Position numbers and translations under genes: made by a program. Positions 6,918-14,776 of a DNA stretch of 38,502 nt are shown piece by piece. Position 1 is the stretch's first letter. Every line of letters begins with the position of its first letter. The notes under the pieces were generated by a model. That model made no database searches, had not been told where the DNA came from, and was given only the letters and a program-made list of their open reading frames with translations. Origin of the DNA: Candidatus Staskawiczbacteria bacterium RIFOXYB1_FULL_37_44 (GTDB lineage: Bacteria; Patescibacteriota; Minisyncoccia; Minisyncoccales; Staskawiczbacteraceae); the NCBI GenBank assembly GCA_001822065.1, contig MHPJ01000012.1, positions 1,125 to 39,626 on the forward strand. Reading direction: 5' to 3'.

Positions 6918-8342
6918 TTATAGCACTTTTTCCAGTTCTTGCGCTATATCTAAAATTTTATTTTCTTCAAAGTGATTTCCAATTATTTGAAGGCCCACCG
7001 GCAAACCTTCATTTGTTTTTCCAGCCGGCAAAGACAACCCAGGCAGGCCGGCCAGTTTCATAGGAATTGTATAAATATCAGCCAGATACATAGCCATTGG
7101 ATCGTCTGCCTTTTCACCTATTTTAAACGCTGGAAATGGCGACACCGGGCAAAACAGCAAATCAACTTTTTTGAATGCTTCTGCAAATTCCTGCCTGATT
7201 AATTCCCTGACTTCTTGCGCTTTTTTATAATAGGCGTCATAATATCCCGACGACAAACAATATGTTCCAAGCATGATCCTTCTTTTAGCTTCGCTGCCGA
7301 ATCCCCTTCCCCTGCTTTTTAAATATACATCCAGCAAATTTTCCGCAGGTTCGGATAGTCCATATTTTATTCCATCAAACCGCGCCAAATTGGCAGATAT
7401 TTCAGACGGATCAATTACAAAATAGCAGGCCAGCGCATACTCTGAACTTGGTAAACTTATTTCAACAATTTCAGCGCCGGCGTCTTTTGCCTTTTTAATC
7501 ACGTTTCTAATTATTTTCTCAACTTCAGGATCAACGCCCTTTGAAAAATATTCTTTTGGAACACCAATACGTAAATTTCGAATCTCGAATTTCGAATTTC
7601 GAATTTCTGGTTCAACACTTGTTGCATCTAACGAATCTCTTCCGGAAATGGCATCAAAAACAATTCTTGCGTCTTCAACATTTTTTGTAAAAGGTCCGAT
7701 TTGGTCCAAAGATGACGCATGCGCGATCAAGCCATATCTTGATACAGCGCCATAAGTTGGACACAATCCGACAACTCCGCAGAAAGACGCAGGCTGTCGT
7801 ATTGATCCGCCAGTATCAGAACCCAATGAAAAGCAGGCTTCGTTTGCAGCCACGCAAGCAGCCGATCCCCCCGAGCTTCCCCCGGCAACTCTTGTTTTAT
7901 CGTGCGGATTTTTTGTAACTCCAAACGCAGAATTTTCGGTTGAAGAGCCCATTGTAAACTCATCTGTATTTGTTTTTCCTAAAATTACAGCGCCTTGCTC
8001 TTTTAATTTTTTAATAACAGTTGCGTCATAAGGAGCAATATAATTTTCTAAAATTTTAGAGCCGGCTGTGCATTTTTCTCCTTCAACCAAAATTGCGTCT
8101 TTAATTGAGCAAGGAATTCCGCAAAGTTCTGGAAAATCATGCCCTTCGACTTCGCTCAGGGCGATTCTCGCATCGGCTCGAATCGCTTGCGCCAAAGCTA
8201 AATTTTCTGTAACAGAAATAAAAGAATTCAAATCGCTTTTTCTTATTTTTTCCAAATAAGCTTTTGTCAAATCAACAGAAGTAAATTCTTTATTTTTTAA
8301 TCCTTCGTGAGCCGGTTTAATTGTTAAATTAGTTAATTCCAT
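6918..8342 (-). CDS. gatA: Aspartyl/glutamyl-tRNA amidotransferase subunit A
   Basis: GatA releases ammonia from glutamine and, within GatCAB, converts Glu-tRNA(Gln) or Asp-tRNA(Asn) to the correct amide form. The amidase-signature residues are present: Lys81 ('CSIKDAI'), Ser156 ('VAGGSSGGS') and Ser180 ('GSDTGGSIRQPAS'). The 474-residue length is normal. The frame runs 41 codons further upstream, but those codons are repeat sequence, so translation is taken to start at MELTNL (8342). Two in-frame repeat-derived stretches are visible: 'ALSEVEG' near residue 61 and 'EIRNSKFEIRN' before the conserved 'LRIGVPKEYF'. gatC is directly upstream, separated by a repeat; gatB is not in the window. Confidence 0.96.
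   Translation of the reverse strand: MELTNLTIKPAHEGLKNKEFTSVDLTKAYLEKIRKSDLNSFISVTENLALAQAIRADARIALSEVEGHDFPELCGIPCSIKDAILVEGEKCTAGSKILENYIAPYDATVIKKLKEQGAVILGKTNTDEFTMGSSTENSAFGVTKNPHDKTRVAGGSSGGSAACVAANEACFSLGSDTGGSIRQPASFCGVVGLCPTYGAVSRYGLIAHASSLDQIGPFTKNVEDARIVFDAISGRDSLDATSVEPEIRNSKFEIRNLRIGVPKEYFSKGVDPEVEKIIRNVIKKAKDAGAEIVEISLPSSEYALACYFVIDPSEISANLARFDGIKYGLSEPAENLLDVYLKSRGRGFGSEAKRRIMLGTYCLSSGYYDAYYKKAQEVRELIRQEFAEAFKKVDLLFCPVSPFPAFKIGEKADDPMAMYLADIYTIPMKLAGLPGLSLPAGKTNEGLPVGLQIIGNHFEENKILDIAQELEKVL
7574..7607. repeat. TTCGAA tandem repeat inside gatA
   Basis: Tandem units of AATTTCGAAT encode 'EIRNSKFEIRN' in GatA, replacing the usual loop before the 'LRIGVPKEYF' segment. A comparable low-complexity tract lies in tpiA. 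Confidence 0.55.
8141..8162. repeat. LSEVEG palindromic element inside gatA
   Basis: A palindromic 22-mer starting GCCCTTCGACTTCG and ending CTCAGGGC encodes 'ALSEVEG' in frame. The identical sequence, with flanking T and GA, occurs in tpiA at 34212-34233. Confidence 0.8.
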
Positions 8343-8351
8343 TGCTATTTT

Positions 8352-8463
8352 GTCATTACGAGCCATGCGAAGCAGGGCGTGGCAATCCAGAGTTTTTTGC
8401 ACATACAATAGATTGCCACGTCGCCCTTGCAGGATCTTCGACCTGCGGGCTCCTCGCAATGAC
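8352..8463. repeat. GTCATTGCGA-family repeat, copy 4, with nested palindrome
   Basis: This full-length element fills the whole gatC-gatA gap. Its right half is nearly identical to copy 3, including the nested GCAGG...CCTGC hairpin. It ends two bases before the gatC stop codon. Confidence 0.85.
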
Positions 8464-8464
8464 A

Positions 8465-8758
8465 CTACAAAATTGATTTTACTTTTATGTAATCGTCTTT
8501 TTTATTGGGAGACGCTGCAATTATTTTTTGCGCCGTTTCTTTTTTCTGCGGAATTACCTCGTCTTTTCTCAAACCGTTTAATCCGCGGGATTGCACAGTT
8601 TTGTGCAATCCCGCGGATTTTTTTCCGGACGCTTTTTGTAATAAATTAAAATAATTCAAAATTATCGACAAATCTTTTTGCATTTTTTCAATTTCCTTAT
8701 CTGTCAATTCTAATCTCGCCAATTTTGCAATATGCCCTACTTCTTCTTCGCTAATCAT
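8465..8758 (-). CDS. gatC: Aspartyl/glutamyl-tRNA amidotransferase subunit C
   Basis: GatC is the small bridging subunit that stabilises GatA on GatB. The 97 residues begin with the family signature 'ISEEEVGHIAKLARLELTDKEIEKMQKDLSIILNYF' and end with the usual 'KKDDYIKVKSIL'. Between them, the linker that normally reads roughly 'T.....LR.D' carries an inserted hairpin-encoded segment (SAGLHKTVQSRGLN). The extended -10 motif TGATAAATT ends six bases before the ATG, suggesting a leaderless start. gatA follows after a repeat. Confidence 0.93.
   Translation of the reverse strand: MISEEEVGHIAKLARLELTDKEIEKMQKDLSIILNYFNLLQKASGKKSAGLHKTVQSRGLNGLRKDEVIPQKKETAQKIIAASPNKKDDYIKVKSIL
8580..8619. repeat. 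17-bp perfect hairpin inside gatC
   Basis: AATCCGCGGGATTGCAC, a 6-nt loop, then its exact reverse complement, all within the gatC reading frame. It encodes the linker segment 'SAGLHKTVQSRGLN'. The strong stem would also form in the mRNA. Confidence 0.85.
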
Positions 8759-8811
8759 AATATAAATTTATCAAATTTATTTTAAATTTTAAATTTAAAA
8801 TTTTAAATTCG

Positions 8812-9900
8812 TCATGATGGCATATCGCCGTCTTCGTCGCGCGACATTACTTGTGCCAAAGTTTCAATATTTTCCAAAGCAATTCCCGCCCCGCGTACCA
8901 CAGAAGTCAGCGGATCGTCAATTATTTTGCAAGGCATTTTGGTTTCTTTTGAAATTAAAACATCCAAACCTCGCAACAAGCTCCCGCCACCAGCCAAAAA
9001 AATTCCGTTTGACATTACATCTGCCAGCAATTCGGGCGGAGTTTCTTCAATTGTTGTTTTTATCGCAGCAATAATTTGCTTTACAGACCTTTCCAGCGCG
9101 CGCTGGATATCGTCGTTAAAAACCACAACTTCTTCGGGTAATCCGGTTACCAAATTTCTCCCGCGCATTGCCATTTCTTTTTTTTCCTTCAAAGGCATTG
9201 CCGAACCGATATTTATTTTAATCGATTCCGCTGTCCGCTCGCCCACTAAAAGCTTATATTCTTTTTGCGCAAATTCAACAATATCATTATTCAATTTATC
9301 TCCGGCAATTCTCAAGCTTCTAAAAGTTACAATTCCGCCCAAGGAAATTACAGCCACTTCGGTTGTGCCTCCTCCAATGTCAACAATAAAATTCCCCCCT
9401 GCTTCCTGAATTGGCAATTTTGCCCCGATTGCCGAAGCCAAGGGCTCTTCAATTAAAAACACTGTGCGGGCTCCCGCGTTTTTTGCGGCATCCCTTACAG
9501 CCTTTCTTTCAACTTCTGTTACTCCGCATGGAATTCCAATAATTACCCTTGGTATATATCCGAATCCAAACATTTTTTTTCCGGAGGTTGCGGCCTTTTC
9601 AATAAAATATTTCAGCATTTGCTCGGTTACTTCAAAGTCAGAGATAACTCCGTTTACCAAAGGTCTTGTGGCGGAAATATATGAAGGCGTGCGGCCCACC
9701 ATCTTTTTTGCTTCTTCCCCAATTGCCAAAATTTGCCCGGTTTTATTATTTACCGCAACAACCGAGGGCTCGTTAATAATTATTCCCCTGTCTTTTACAT
9801 AAACCAAAGAATTGGCTGTTCCCAAGTCAATTGCCATATCAACGGACAAAAAAGAAAAAATCTTATTCAACGGGTTTCGTTTCATTGTGTTTACCTGCAT
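8812..9900 (-). CDS. mreB: Rod-shape actin homologue MreB (first copy)
   Basis: MreB forms membrane-bound filaments that guide cell-wall synthesis in rod-shaped cells. The 362-residue protein has the actin-fold ATP motifs: phosphate 1 'AIDLGTANSLVYV' near residue 23, phosphate 2 'FIVDIGGGTTEVAVISLGGIV', and the adenosine motif 'GIFLAGGGSLLRGL'. The conserved 'EEPLASAIGA' is also present. The ATG is followed four codons later by a second Met (MKRNPL), which is an equally good start. It follows proS with no gap. A second mreB lies at 17292-18299. Confidence 0.94.
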   Translation of the reverse strand: MQVNTMKRNPLNKIFSFLSVDMAIDLGTANSLVYVKDRGIIINEPSVVAVNNKTGQILAIGEEAKKMVGRTPSYISATRPLVNGVISDFEVTEQMLKYFIEKAATSGKKMFGFGYIPRVIIGIPCGVTEVERKAVRDAAKNAGARTVFLIEEPLASAIGAKLPIQEAGGNFIVDIGGGTTEVAVISLGGIVTFRSLRIAGDKLNNDIVEFAQKEYKLLVGERTAESIKINIGSAMPLKEKKEMAMRGRNLVTGLPEEVVVFNDDIQRALERSVKQIIAAIKTTIEETPPELLADVMSNGIFLAGGGSLLRGLDVLISKETKMPCKIIDDPLTSVVRGAGIALENIETLAQVMSRDEDGDMPS

Positions 9901-11178
9901 TTATTTAAATATTTTTATTAGCTGTTTTATTTTTACAAATTTTACAATATTTTTGCCTCTCTCTTTTATTTCAACGGATTTTTTTTCTAAAGTTTTTTCT
10001 GAAACAATAATTCGCAAAGGAATTCCAATCAGGTCTGCTTCGGCAAATTTTTCTCCCGCGGACTTATCTTCCCTATCATCATATAATACTTTAATGCCTT
10101 CTTTTTTCAAGTCTTGATAAATTTTTTGCGCTGTGTTTTTAACTATCTTTCTTTTAGACTTTAACTCAATTAAATGGCCTGTAAAAGGCGCTATTTTTTT
10201 AGGCCACATAATCCCCTTTTCATCACAGTTGGCCTCCACAACAGCTCCCAATGCGCGTGAGAGGCCTATACCGTAACATCCCATTATTACCGGCTTTTCA
10301 GAGGCATCTTTATCTCTAAATTTCAGGTCAAAGGGAGCCGAATATTTTGTGCCAAGTTTAAAAATGTTTCCCACTTCCACCGCTTTTTTTTCTTCCCAGC
10401 CCGAGGCTGGTCCGCCTTGGGCGGAAAATTTATTCAAGTTATTGCAATTAGGACAGTTCTTAATTTCAAAAAATATTTCTTTGTTAATTGCAGTTTTGCA
10501 TTTTTGGCAAATATAAATTAAGTCTTCACCTGCTTCCGTAACCATTTGAAACTCGTGAGAATATTTTGAAAAGCTTCCTCCGCTTGCCAAAGTCAAATAA
10601 GTCTTATTCCTAATTCCCAATTCTTTAAAAATATTAAAATAAACTTTTATAATTTTGTCATAATATTTATCCAAGTCTTCCTGACTGGCGTGGAAAGAAT
10701 ACATATCTTTCATCAAAAATTCTCTTGTACGCAAAATGCCGGATTTTGCGCGCAGTTCATCTCTAAATTTTGTTTGAATTTGGAAAACCGACATTGGCAA
10801 ATCCCTGTACGAAAAAATAACCTTTTTAGCCAAAGGGCTCACAACTTCCTCGTGTGTTGCGCCCAAAGCATATTCTTTATCTCCGCTTCCTTTCAATTTA
10901 AAAAGCACATCTAAACTTGTCCACCTTCCGGTTTTTAACCAATTTTCTTTTGGCTGTAAAACCGGCATTAAAATTTCCTGACCTCCGGCATTTTCCATAT
11001 TTTCCCTGATTATTTTTTCAATATTTTTTAAAACCAAAAATCCCAGCGGTAAAAAACTAAAAACGCCGGCCATTAACTGGTCTATAAATCCTGCCCGCGC
11101 AAGCAAATCATTTGACACCGATTCCCCTTCAGCTAATTTATTTTTATTTGTTTTTGAAAAAATTTTTGACTGCAACAT
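9901..11178 (-). CDS. proS: Prolyl-tRNA synthetase, short form without insertion domain
   Basis: A class II synthetase that charges tRNA-Pro. Motif 1 lies near residues 50-75 ('GFLVLKNIEKIIRENMENAGGQEILMP'), motif 2 in 'FRDELRAKSGILRTREFLMKDMYSFH' and motif 3 in 'MGCYGIGLSRALGAVVE'. An anticodon-binding domain follows ('LKKEGIKVLYDDR ... GEKFAEADLIGIPLRIIV'). At 425 residues it lacks the editing (INS) domain between motifs 2 and 3 of E. coli-type ProS; a small Cys4 knuckle (CQKC...CPNC) sits there instead. A repeat-encoded stretch 'AQGGPASGW' interrupts just before the conserved 'VEVGNIFKLGTKYS'. It lies downstream of the 586-residue gene and runs directly into mreB. Confidence 0.95.
   Translation of the reverse strand: MLQSKIFSKTNKNKLAEGESVSNDLLARAGFIDQLMAGVFSFLPLGFLVLKNIEKIIRENMENAGGQEILMPVLQPKENWLKTGRWTSLDVLFKLKGSGDKEYALGATHEEVVSPLAKKVIFSYRDLPMSVFQIQTKFRDELRAKSGILRTREFLMKDMYSFHASQEDLDKYYDKIIKVYFNIFKELGIRNKTYLTLASGGSFSKYSHEFQMVTEAGEDLIYICQKCKTAINKEIFFEIKNCPNCNNLNKFSAQGGPASGWEEKKAVEVGNIFKLGTKYSAPFDLKFRDKDASEKPVIMGCYGIGLSRALGAVVEANCDEKGIMWPKKIAPFTGHLIELKSKRKIVKNTAQKIYQDLKKEGIKVLYDDREDKSAGEKFAEADLIGIPLRIIVSEKTLEKKSVEIKERGKNIVKFVKIKQLIKIFK
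10395..10424. repeat. GPASG palindromic element inside proS
   Basis: A compound palindrome (CCCAGCCCGAGGCTGGTCC, then GCCTTGGGCGG) encodes 'AQGGPASGW' in frame. Related copies lie in holB (16699-16730) and tpiA (34725-34743). Confidence 0.78.
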
Positions 11179-11196
11179 AGTTTTATTTCTTAATTA

Positions 11197-12957
11197 TTAA
11201 GCAACTTCTTTTTGGTAGCAGGATTCACAGTAGACAATATTTCCTAATTCTGGATCAAAGCCCGTTTTGAAATTATTACCACAATGTTCATGACCATGCT
11301 CGTGTAAAACTGTGTTTTGATTTTGCCCCGTATCATCTTTATCACCCGCACACATGCATTGGTAACTATACAATTTTATGCCCAACCTGTCTTTTATTCT
11401 TCTTTCATGTCTGCACTCATTGCACATTGTCGGCAAGGGAAGCCGTTCTTTCTTATAAAATGAAAATTCGTCACGCAAAATTCGGTACGCGTTTTGGCAT
11501 TTTTCACATTTAATAATTTCATTTAATATGTTATCGTTTGCGTCATCAATTGATTGAGGTAAGTCTGCTGAGTTTAGCGAAATATTATAATTTCCTTTTT
11601 CTACTTTAACCCATTCATAACCAAAACTCTCCGCTTTTTCTTTTGTCATATCAAAATGCTGAATGGCCAAAGAATTGTTATACCCGAATGGTGAAAATTC
11701 TATTGGAAAAAATTCTCCATATTTATATACGTTTCCCTTTCTATCGACATACGGCACGTCATCCATATGCTTTTTAATTTTAGGAATAAGGGCTTCGTAT
11801 TCTTCTTTTGTATACTGCTTATTTAAAATGCAGTATTGGGCTTTTTTAACGCCCGCGCACCCGAAACAATCTGATGAACTAAATATATTTATACAATACT
11901 CGCTGTCTCTACAAGCCGGCCAACAATTAAAACAAAATTTCAAATTATAAGGACCCTCCCCGCAAACACAAGTTTCATAGGACAATTCGATATTTTCTCC
12001 CCAAACCATACAGTCATAGCAATCTTTATTGCGGGGAACCTGCATAATTTGACAATATTTCAAATTTTCACCTTCCCTTATAAAATAGCTTTCTGTGACA
12101 TTTTTTGAATTCGTCACATAAGATCCGGTTGAATTTAGATTTTGTACGCCTTGATGGTTTTTATTTATCTGTGTTTTCCAGAAATCCCTGGATTTCTGTC
12201 GCACATGGTAAAAACCATCTATAGTAGACAAGCACATCTCGCCAAAAAGTTTTTTATATTCCTCTTTTGTATATTGTTTATTAAAAATACAATACGATGA
12301 TTTTCTCAAATTCACACATCCTAAACAATCGTTGCAACCGAGACAATCACGCGAAAAATACATATTTCGACAATCAACAGACATTATTGTCCCGTAACAT
12401 TGATAACAGTTCTTTAACCAAAAACTGTCGTAACACATTTCAGAATGATTTATATGCGAATTATCAAAACAATCTTTACAGAAATCTATGCCATTGCCAT
12501 ATGAGCAATTTTCGGTGTAATTTGAGCTAAATAATAAATAACAATTTTTCAATCCCGTAGCATTTCCCGAATACGGGCTATTTACCATTAATTTCACATT
12601 TAAGTTATAAATCGGAACTTTTTTTTCAAGCTCCAAAATTTGCTCTAAAAATGGACGAGACCAGTCGATATCCCTGCCATAATCCGTGGGATCCCAAGAA
12701 TCTCCCATCCATTCTTCTTCGGTTACCACTTTTCTTTTTGACTCAGGCGGATACAAAGAAAATATGTCTTCTCCTGTAAAAGCATTTTTATTTTTGAAAA
12801 GCTTACGCTCATTTCTAGAGGCTGCTCTTCTTTCAAATCGACAAATTGGACAAAAAGTAGGCGCAGGGACTTTCATTTTTTCGTAAAACGCAAAATCGTC
12901 GGACTCGATAGTGAAGTCCTTTTTACAATTCTGACAATTTTTAGTTTCCGCTTCCAT
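11197..12957 (-). CDS. Cysteine-rich multi-zinc-ribbon protein (586 aa), paralogue of the 574-aa protein
   Basis: Function unknown. It shares the whole architecture of the protein at 1952-3676: an N-terminal ribbon (CQNC...'FCPIC') with the same 'DFTIE.DDFAFYEK' core, a cysteine-rich middle (about 39 cysteines in all), the repeated 'YCI.NKQYTKEEY' motif and C-terminal ribbons ending 'YCESCYQKEVA'. An insertion in the last ribbon contains the His-rich 'HEHGHEHCG', which the paralogue lacks. No membrane segment is visible. A 35-bp palindromic repeat lies 30 bases upstream and also touches the stop codon of the ArsR-type gene. proS follows 18 bases downstream, so the two may be co-transcribed. 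Confidence 0.85.
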   Translation of the reverse strand: MEAETKNCQNCKKDFTIESDDFAFYEKMKVPAPTFCPICRFERRAASRNERKLFKNKNAFTGEDIFSLYPPESKRKVVTEEEWMGDSWDPTDYGRDIDWSRPFLEQILELEKKVPIYNLNVKLMVNSPYSGNATGLKNCYLLFSSNYTENCSYGNGIDFCKDCFDNSHINHSEMCYDSFWLKNCYQCYGTIMSVDCRNMYFSRDCLGCNDCLGCVNLRKSSYCIFNKQYTKEEYKKLFGEMCLSTIDGFYHVRQKSRDFWKTQINKNHQGVQNLNSTGSYVTNSKNVTESYFIREGENLKYCQIMQVPRNKDCYDCMVWGENIELSYETCVCGEGPYNLKFCFNCWPACRDSEYCINIFSSSDCFGCAGVKKAQYCILNKQYTKEEYEALIPKIKKHMDDVPYVDRKGNVYKYGEFFPIEFSPFGYNNSLAIQHFDMTKEKAESFGYEWVKVEKGNYNISLNSADLPQSIDDANDNILNEIIKCEKCQNAYRILRDEFSFYKKERLPLPTMCNECRHERRIKDRLGIKLYSYQCMCAGDKDDTGQNQNTVLHEHGHEHCGNNFKTGFDPELGNIVYCESCYQKEVA

Positions 12958-12986
12958 AATAATTTAATGTAAAATATTTTATTCGA

Positions 12987-13021
12987 CTATTCCGTTATTC
13001 CGCGGAATATTGGAATAGTTA
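12987..13021. promoter_or_regulatory. 35-bp palindromic repeat, left copy
   Basis: Outer arms CTATTCC/GGAATAG enclose the perfect inner palindrome ATTCCGCGGAAT; the whole is a nearly perfect inverted repeat followed by TTA. It is identical base for base to 14729-14763. It overlaps the stop codon of the ArsR-type gene and lies 30 bases upstream of the 586-residue gene. An operator role is inferred. No T-tract supports a terminator. Confidence 0.75.
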
Positions 13022-13291
13022 TGACAATGTTCTTAAAAAATTTAAAACGGACAAACCTTTATTTGTAATTTTATGCCTGACGGTCAACCCCTCTGATCTT
13101 TTGACAACAAATCCCGCCACAGCTAACTTTTTAATATGATCAGAGGCTGTCCTAAAATTAATATGCAGTTTTTTTGATATGTATACTAGGGACATTTCTG
13201 GCGTCTCCTTTAATAATTCTAAAATCTCAATCCGGCGATGATTTGCGACGCCTTTCACTATTCTCTCAAGTTGGTAATAACTTTTTTTCAT
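13019..13291 (-). CDS. ArsR-like winged-helix transcriptional regulator
   Basis: A 90-residue protein with an ArsR/HTH-5 fold: 'LERIVKGVANHRRIEILELLKETPEMSLVYISKKLHINFRTASDHIKKLAVAGFVVKRSEGLTVRHKITNKG'. Helix 3 and recognition helix 4 are followed by the beta wing (VRHKIT). There are no cysteines for ArsR-type metal sensing, so it may sense another ligand or act constitutively. It is the last gene of a three-gene run (309 aa, 155 aa, this gene), all between two identical 35-bp palindromes. Because palindromes sit upstream of this run and upstream of the 586-residue gene, autoregulation plus control of that gene is the natural inference. Confidence 0.85.
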   Translation of the reverse strand: MKKSYYQLERIVKGVANHRRIEILELLKETPEMSLVYISKKLHINFRTASDHIKKLAVAGFVVKRSEGLTVRHKITNKGLSVLNFLRTLS

Positions 13292-13303
13292 TATATAAAA
13301 ATT

Positions 13304-13771
13304 TTAATCGCATCTGATATCGCCGTCTGGTGGATTTTCGTCATCAACTGCCCAAATTAAATATATATTTTCGCCATCTTTTTGTTTATAATCCTTCAGA
13401 TATTTCTCTCTCCACTCAAGCCATGAACTACCGAGAACTTCATTGCTATCAATAAAATATATTCCTGTTTTTAAAAAATCGTACGGATAAATTTTTTCTA
13501 ATTCCTCTTTTGATAATGAGCTTAATCGGAACTGTCCAACAAGAAATTGGCAGTATGTACCATCTGCCCAATTGCCAATTTCCGCCGCTTCTGCTATTAA
13601 TTTAGATTCTTTAGGATGCAATAAACTAATAAACTTATTAAAATTATACTGAAAAACCCTCAAATGTAAATCATTAAAAGGCATTCTATAGGTTTCATAA
13701 ATAAATAATATTAAAACAGGAGAAACAATAATTAACACAGAAATTATTATTACTTTAAATAAAGTTTTCAT
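13304..13771 (-). CDS. Membrane-anchored or secreted hypothetical protein, 155 aa
   Basis: I do not recognise the family. An N-terminal signal-anchor helix spans residues 5-27 (FKVIIISVLIIVSPVLILFIYET). The rest is a soluble domain with aromatic and acidic residues ('EIGNWADGTYCQFLVGQFRLSSLSKEELEKIYPYDFLKTGIYF') and an acidic end (DDENPPDGDIRCD), which probably lies outside the membrane. It is five bases downstream of the 309-residue gene and 12 bases before the ArsR-type gene, so it is co-transcribed with both. Confidence 0.7.
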   Translation of the reverse strand: MKTLFKVIIISVLIIVSPVLILFIYETYRMPFNDLHLRVFQYNFNKFISLLHPKESKLIAEAAEIGNWADGTYCQFLVGQFRLSSLSKEELEKIYPYDFLKTGIYFIDSNEVLGSSWLEWREKYLKDYKQKDGENIYLIWAVDDENPPDGDIRCD

Positions 13772-13775
13772 TATT

Positions 13776-14705
13776 TTATTTAAACCAATCCTTAGCTATA
13801 TTATAAAATTCATTGGCGATTTGCAAACCGCGATCGTTTGGTTGAGGATTACTTTTAGGATTATCGGCGCTTAATGAATATAGTGTTGTGATAATTTCCG
13901 GTCTTTTACTTAAATCAACGAATCTTTTCCATTCGTCGATAAAATAACGCATTCTTGCGGCCACAAAAAATATACTGTGCTTTGGCTGCTTTATGTATTC
14001 GTATACTTCCTGGCGACTAGCTTTTTTGATTTTCCCTTTAGAAGAAAATTTGTCTAAATCGGGATTATAATAACCAGTCAACATTAACCCTTTTGCCGTG
14101 TCTGTTTTTACCTGGCCAATCCCAGCAGATGTATTCACACCGATAAAATAAACCGCCAACATATCTGTTATATCCTCAATTGGATTTAGTCGTGCTAATT
14201 CATCTATAAGTATAGCAGCTAAAAGATACGGGTCTACATTAAATTTTTTAGCCGCACTGAAAATAATCTTTTTATTAGTTGTTAACTTGTACTGCGCATT
14301 TGCTTTTAATATTCGGGGATGGTCATCGATAATTATGCAAGCACCCAATTTTTCTTGTTGTTCTTGTAATAAATTCTGCTGATATTTTTGCCAGTAATTA
14401 TTAAAAGATGGTATGGACAAAATTTTTCCAATATCCTGCAAGGAATAAAATAATTGATAAGAAGAAATAGAAATACGGTCTAGTTTTTCTTCTTTTAGTA
14501 CGCTCCCTGCCGAACGTAAATAAATATTACCAGAACGGTTCACTATGTAAATATTTTTAAACAATCCATTTTGTACGGCTAAAACAATTTCTCTCAAAGA
14601 ATATATTTTTAAATTTTCGTCCACAAAAATCAAACTTTTCTTTTTGGTATCGGTAATTATTAAAATAATTTTCATTACATTATTATTAATGGATTTATTT
14701 TCCAT
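13776..14705 (-). CDS. DUF3892-like plus lysozyme-fold-like protein, 309 aa
   Basis: Two parts are visible. Residues 10-70 resemble DUF3892-type small domains ('FVDENLKIYSLREIVLAVQNGLFKNIYIVNRSGNIYLRS'). Residues 140-300 look like a lytic-transglycosylase/lysozyme fold: 'AAKKFNVDPYLLAAILIDELARLNPIED', then 'SAGIGQVKTDTAKGL' in the place of the S-G-L-M-Q motif, and later 'FVAARMRYFIDEWKR'. The glutamate in 'IDELARLN' would be the catalytic position. No signal peptide is seen, so export is unexplained. It is the first gene of the ArsR-linked run, with the right 35-bp palindrome 24 bases upstream. A later Met (residue 11) is an alternative start. Assignments are tentative. Confidence 0.65.
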   Translation of the reverse strand: MENKSINNNVMKIILIITDTKKKSLIFVDENLKIYSLREIVLAVQNGLFKNIYIVNRSGNIYLRSAGSVLKEEKLDRISISSYQLFYSLQDIGKILSIPSFNNYWQKYQQNLLQEQQEKLGACIIIDDHPRILKANAQYKLTTNKKIIFSAAKKFNVDPYLLAAILIDELARLNPIEDITDMLAVYFIGVNTSAGIGQVKTDTAKGLMLTGYYNPDLDKFSSKGKIKKASRQEVYEYIKQPKHSIFFVAARMRYFIDEWKRFVDLSKRPEIITTLYSLSADNPKSNPQPNDRGLQIANEFYNIAKDWFK

Positions 14706-14728
14706 TAAGCAGACTTTTACTAATTATG

Positions 14729-14763
14729 CTATTCCGTTATTCCGCGGAATATTGGAATAGTTA
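14729..14763. promoter_or_regulatory. 35-bp palindromic repeat, right copy
   Basis: Identical to 12987-13021, in the same orientation. It lies 24 bases upstream of the 309-residue gene and 13 bases beyond the stop codon of rseP, so it could serve as operator for the three-gene run. Confidence 0.75.
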
Positions 14764-14776
14764 CTTAACGAAATAA

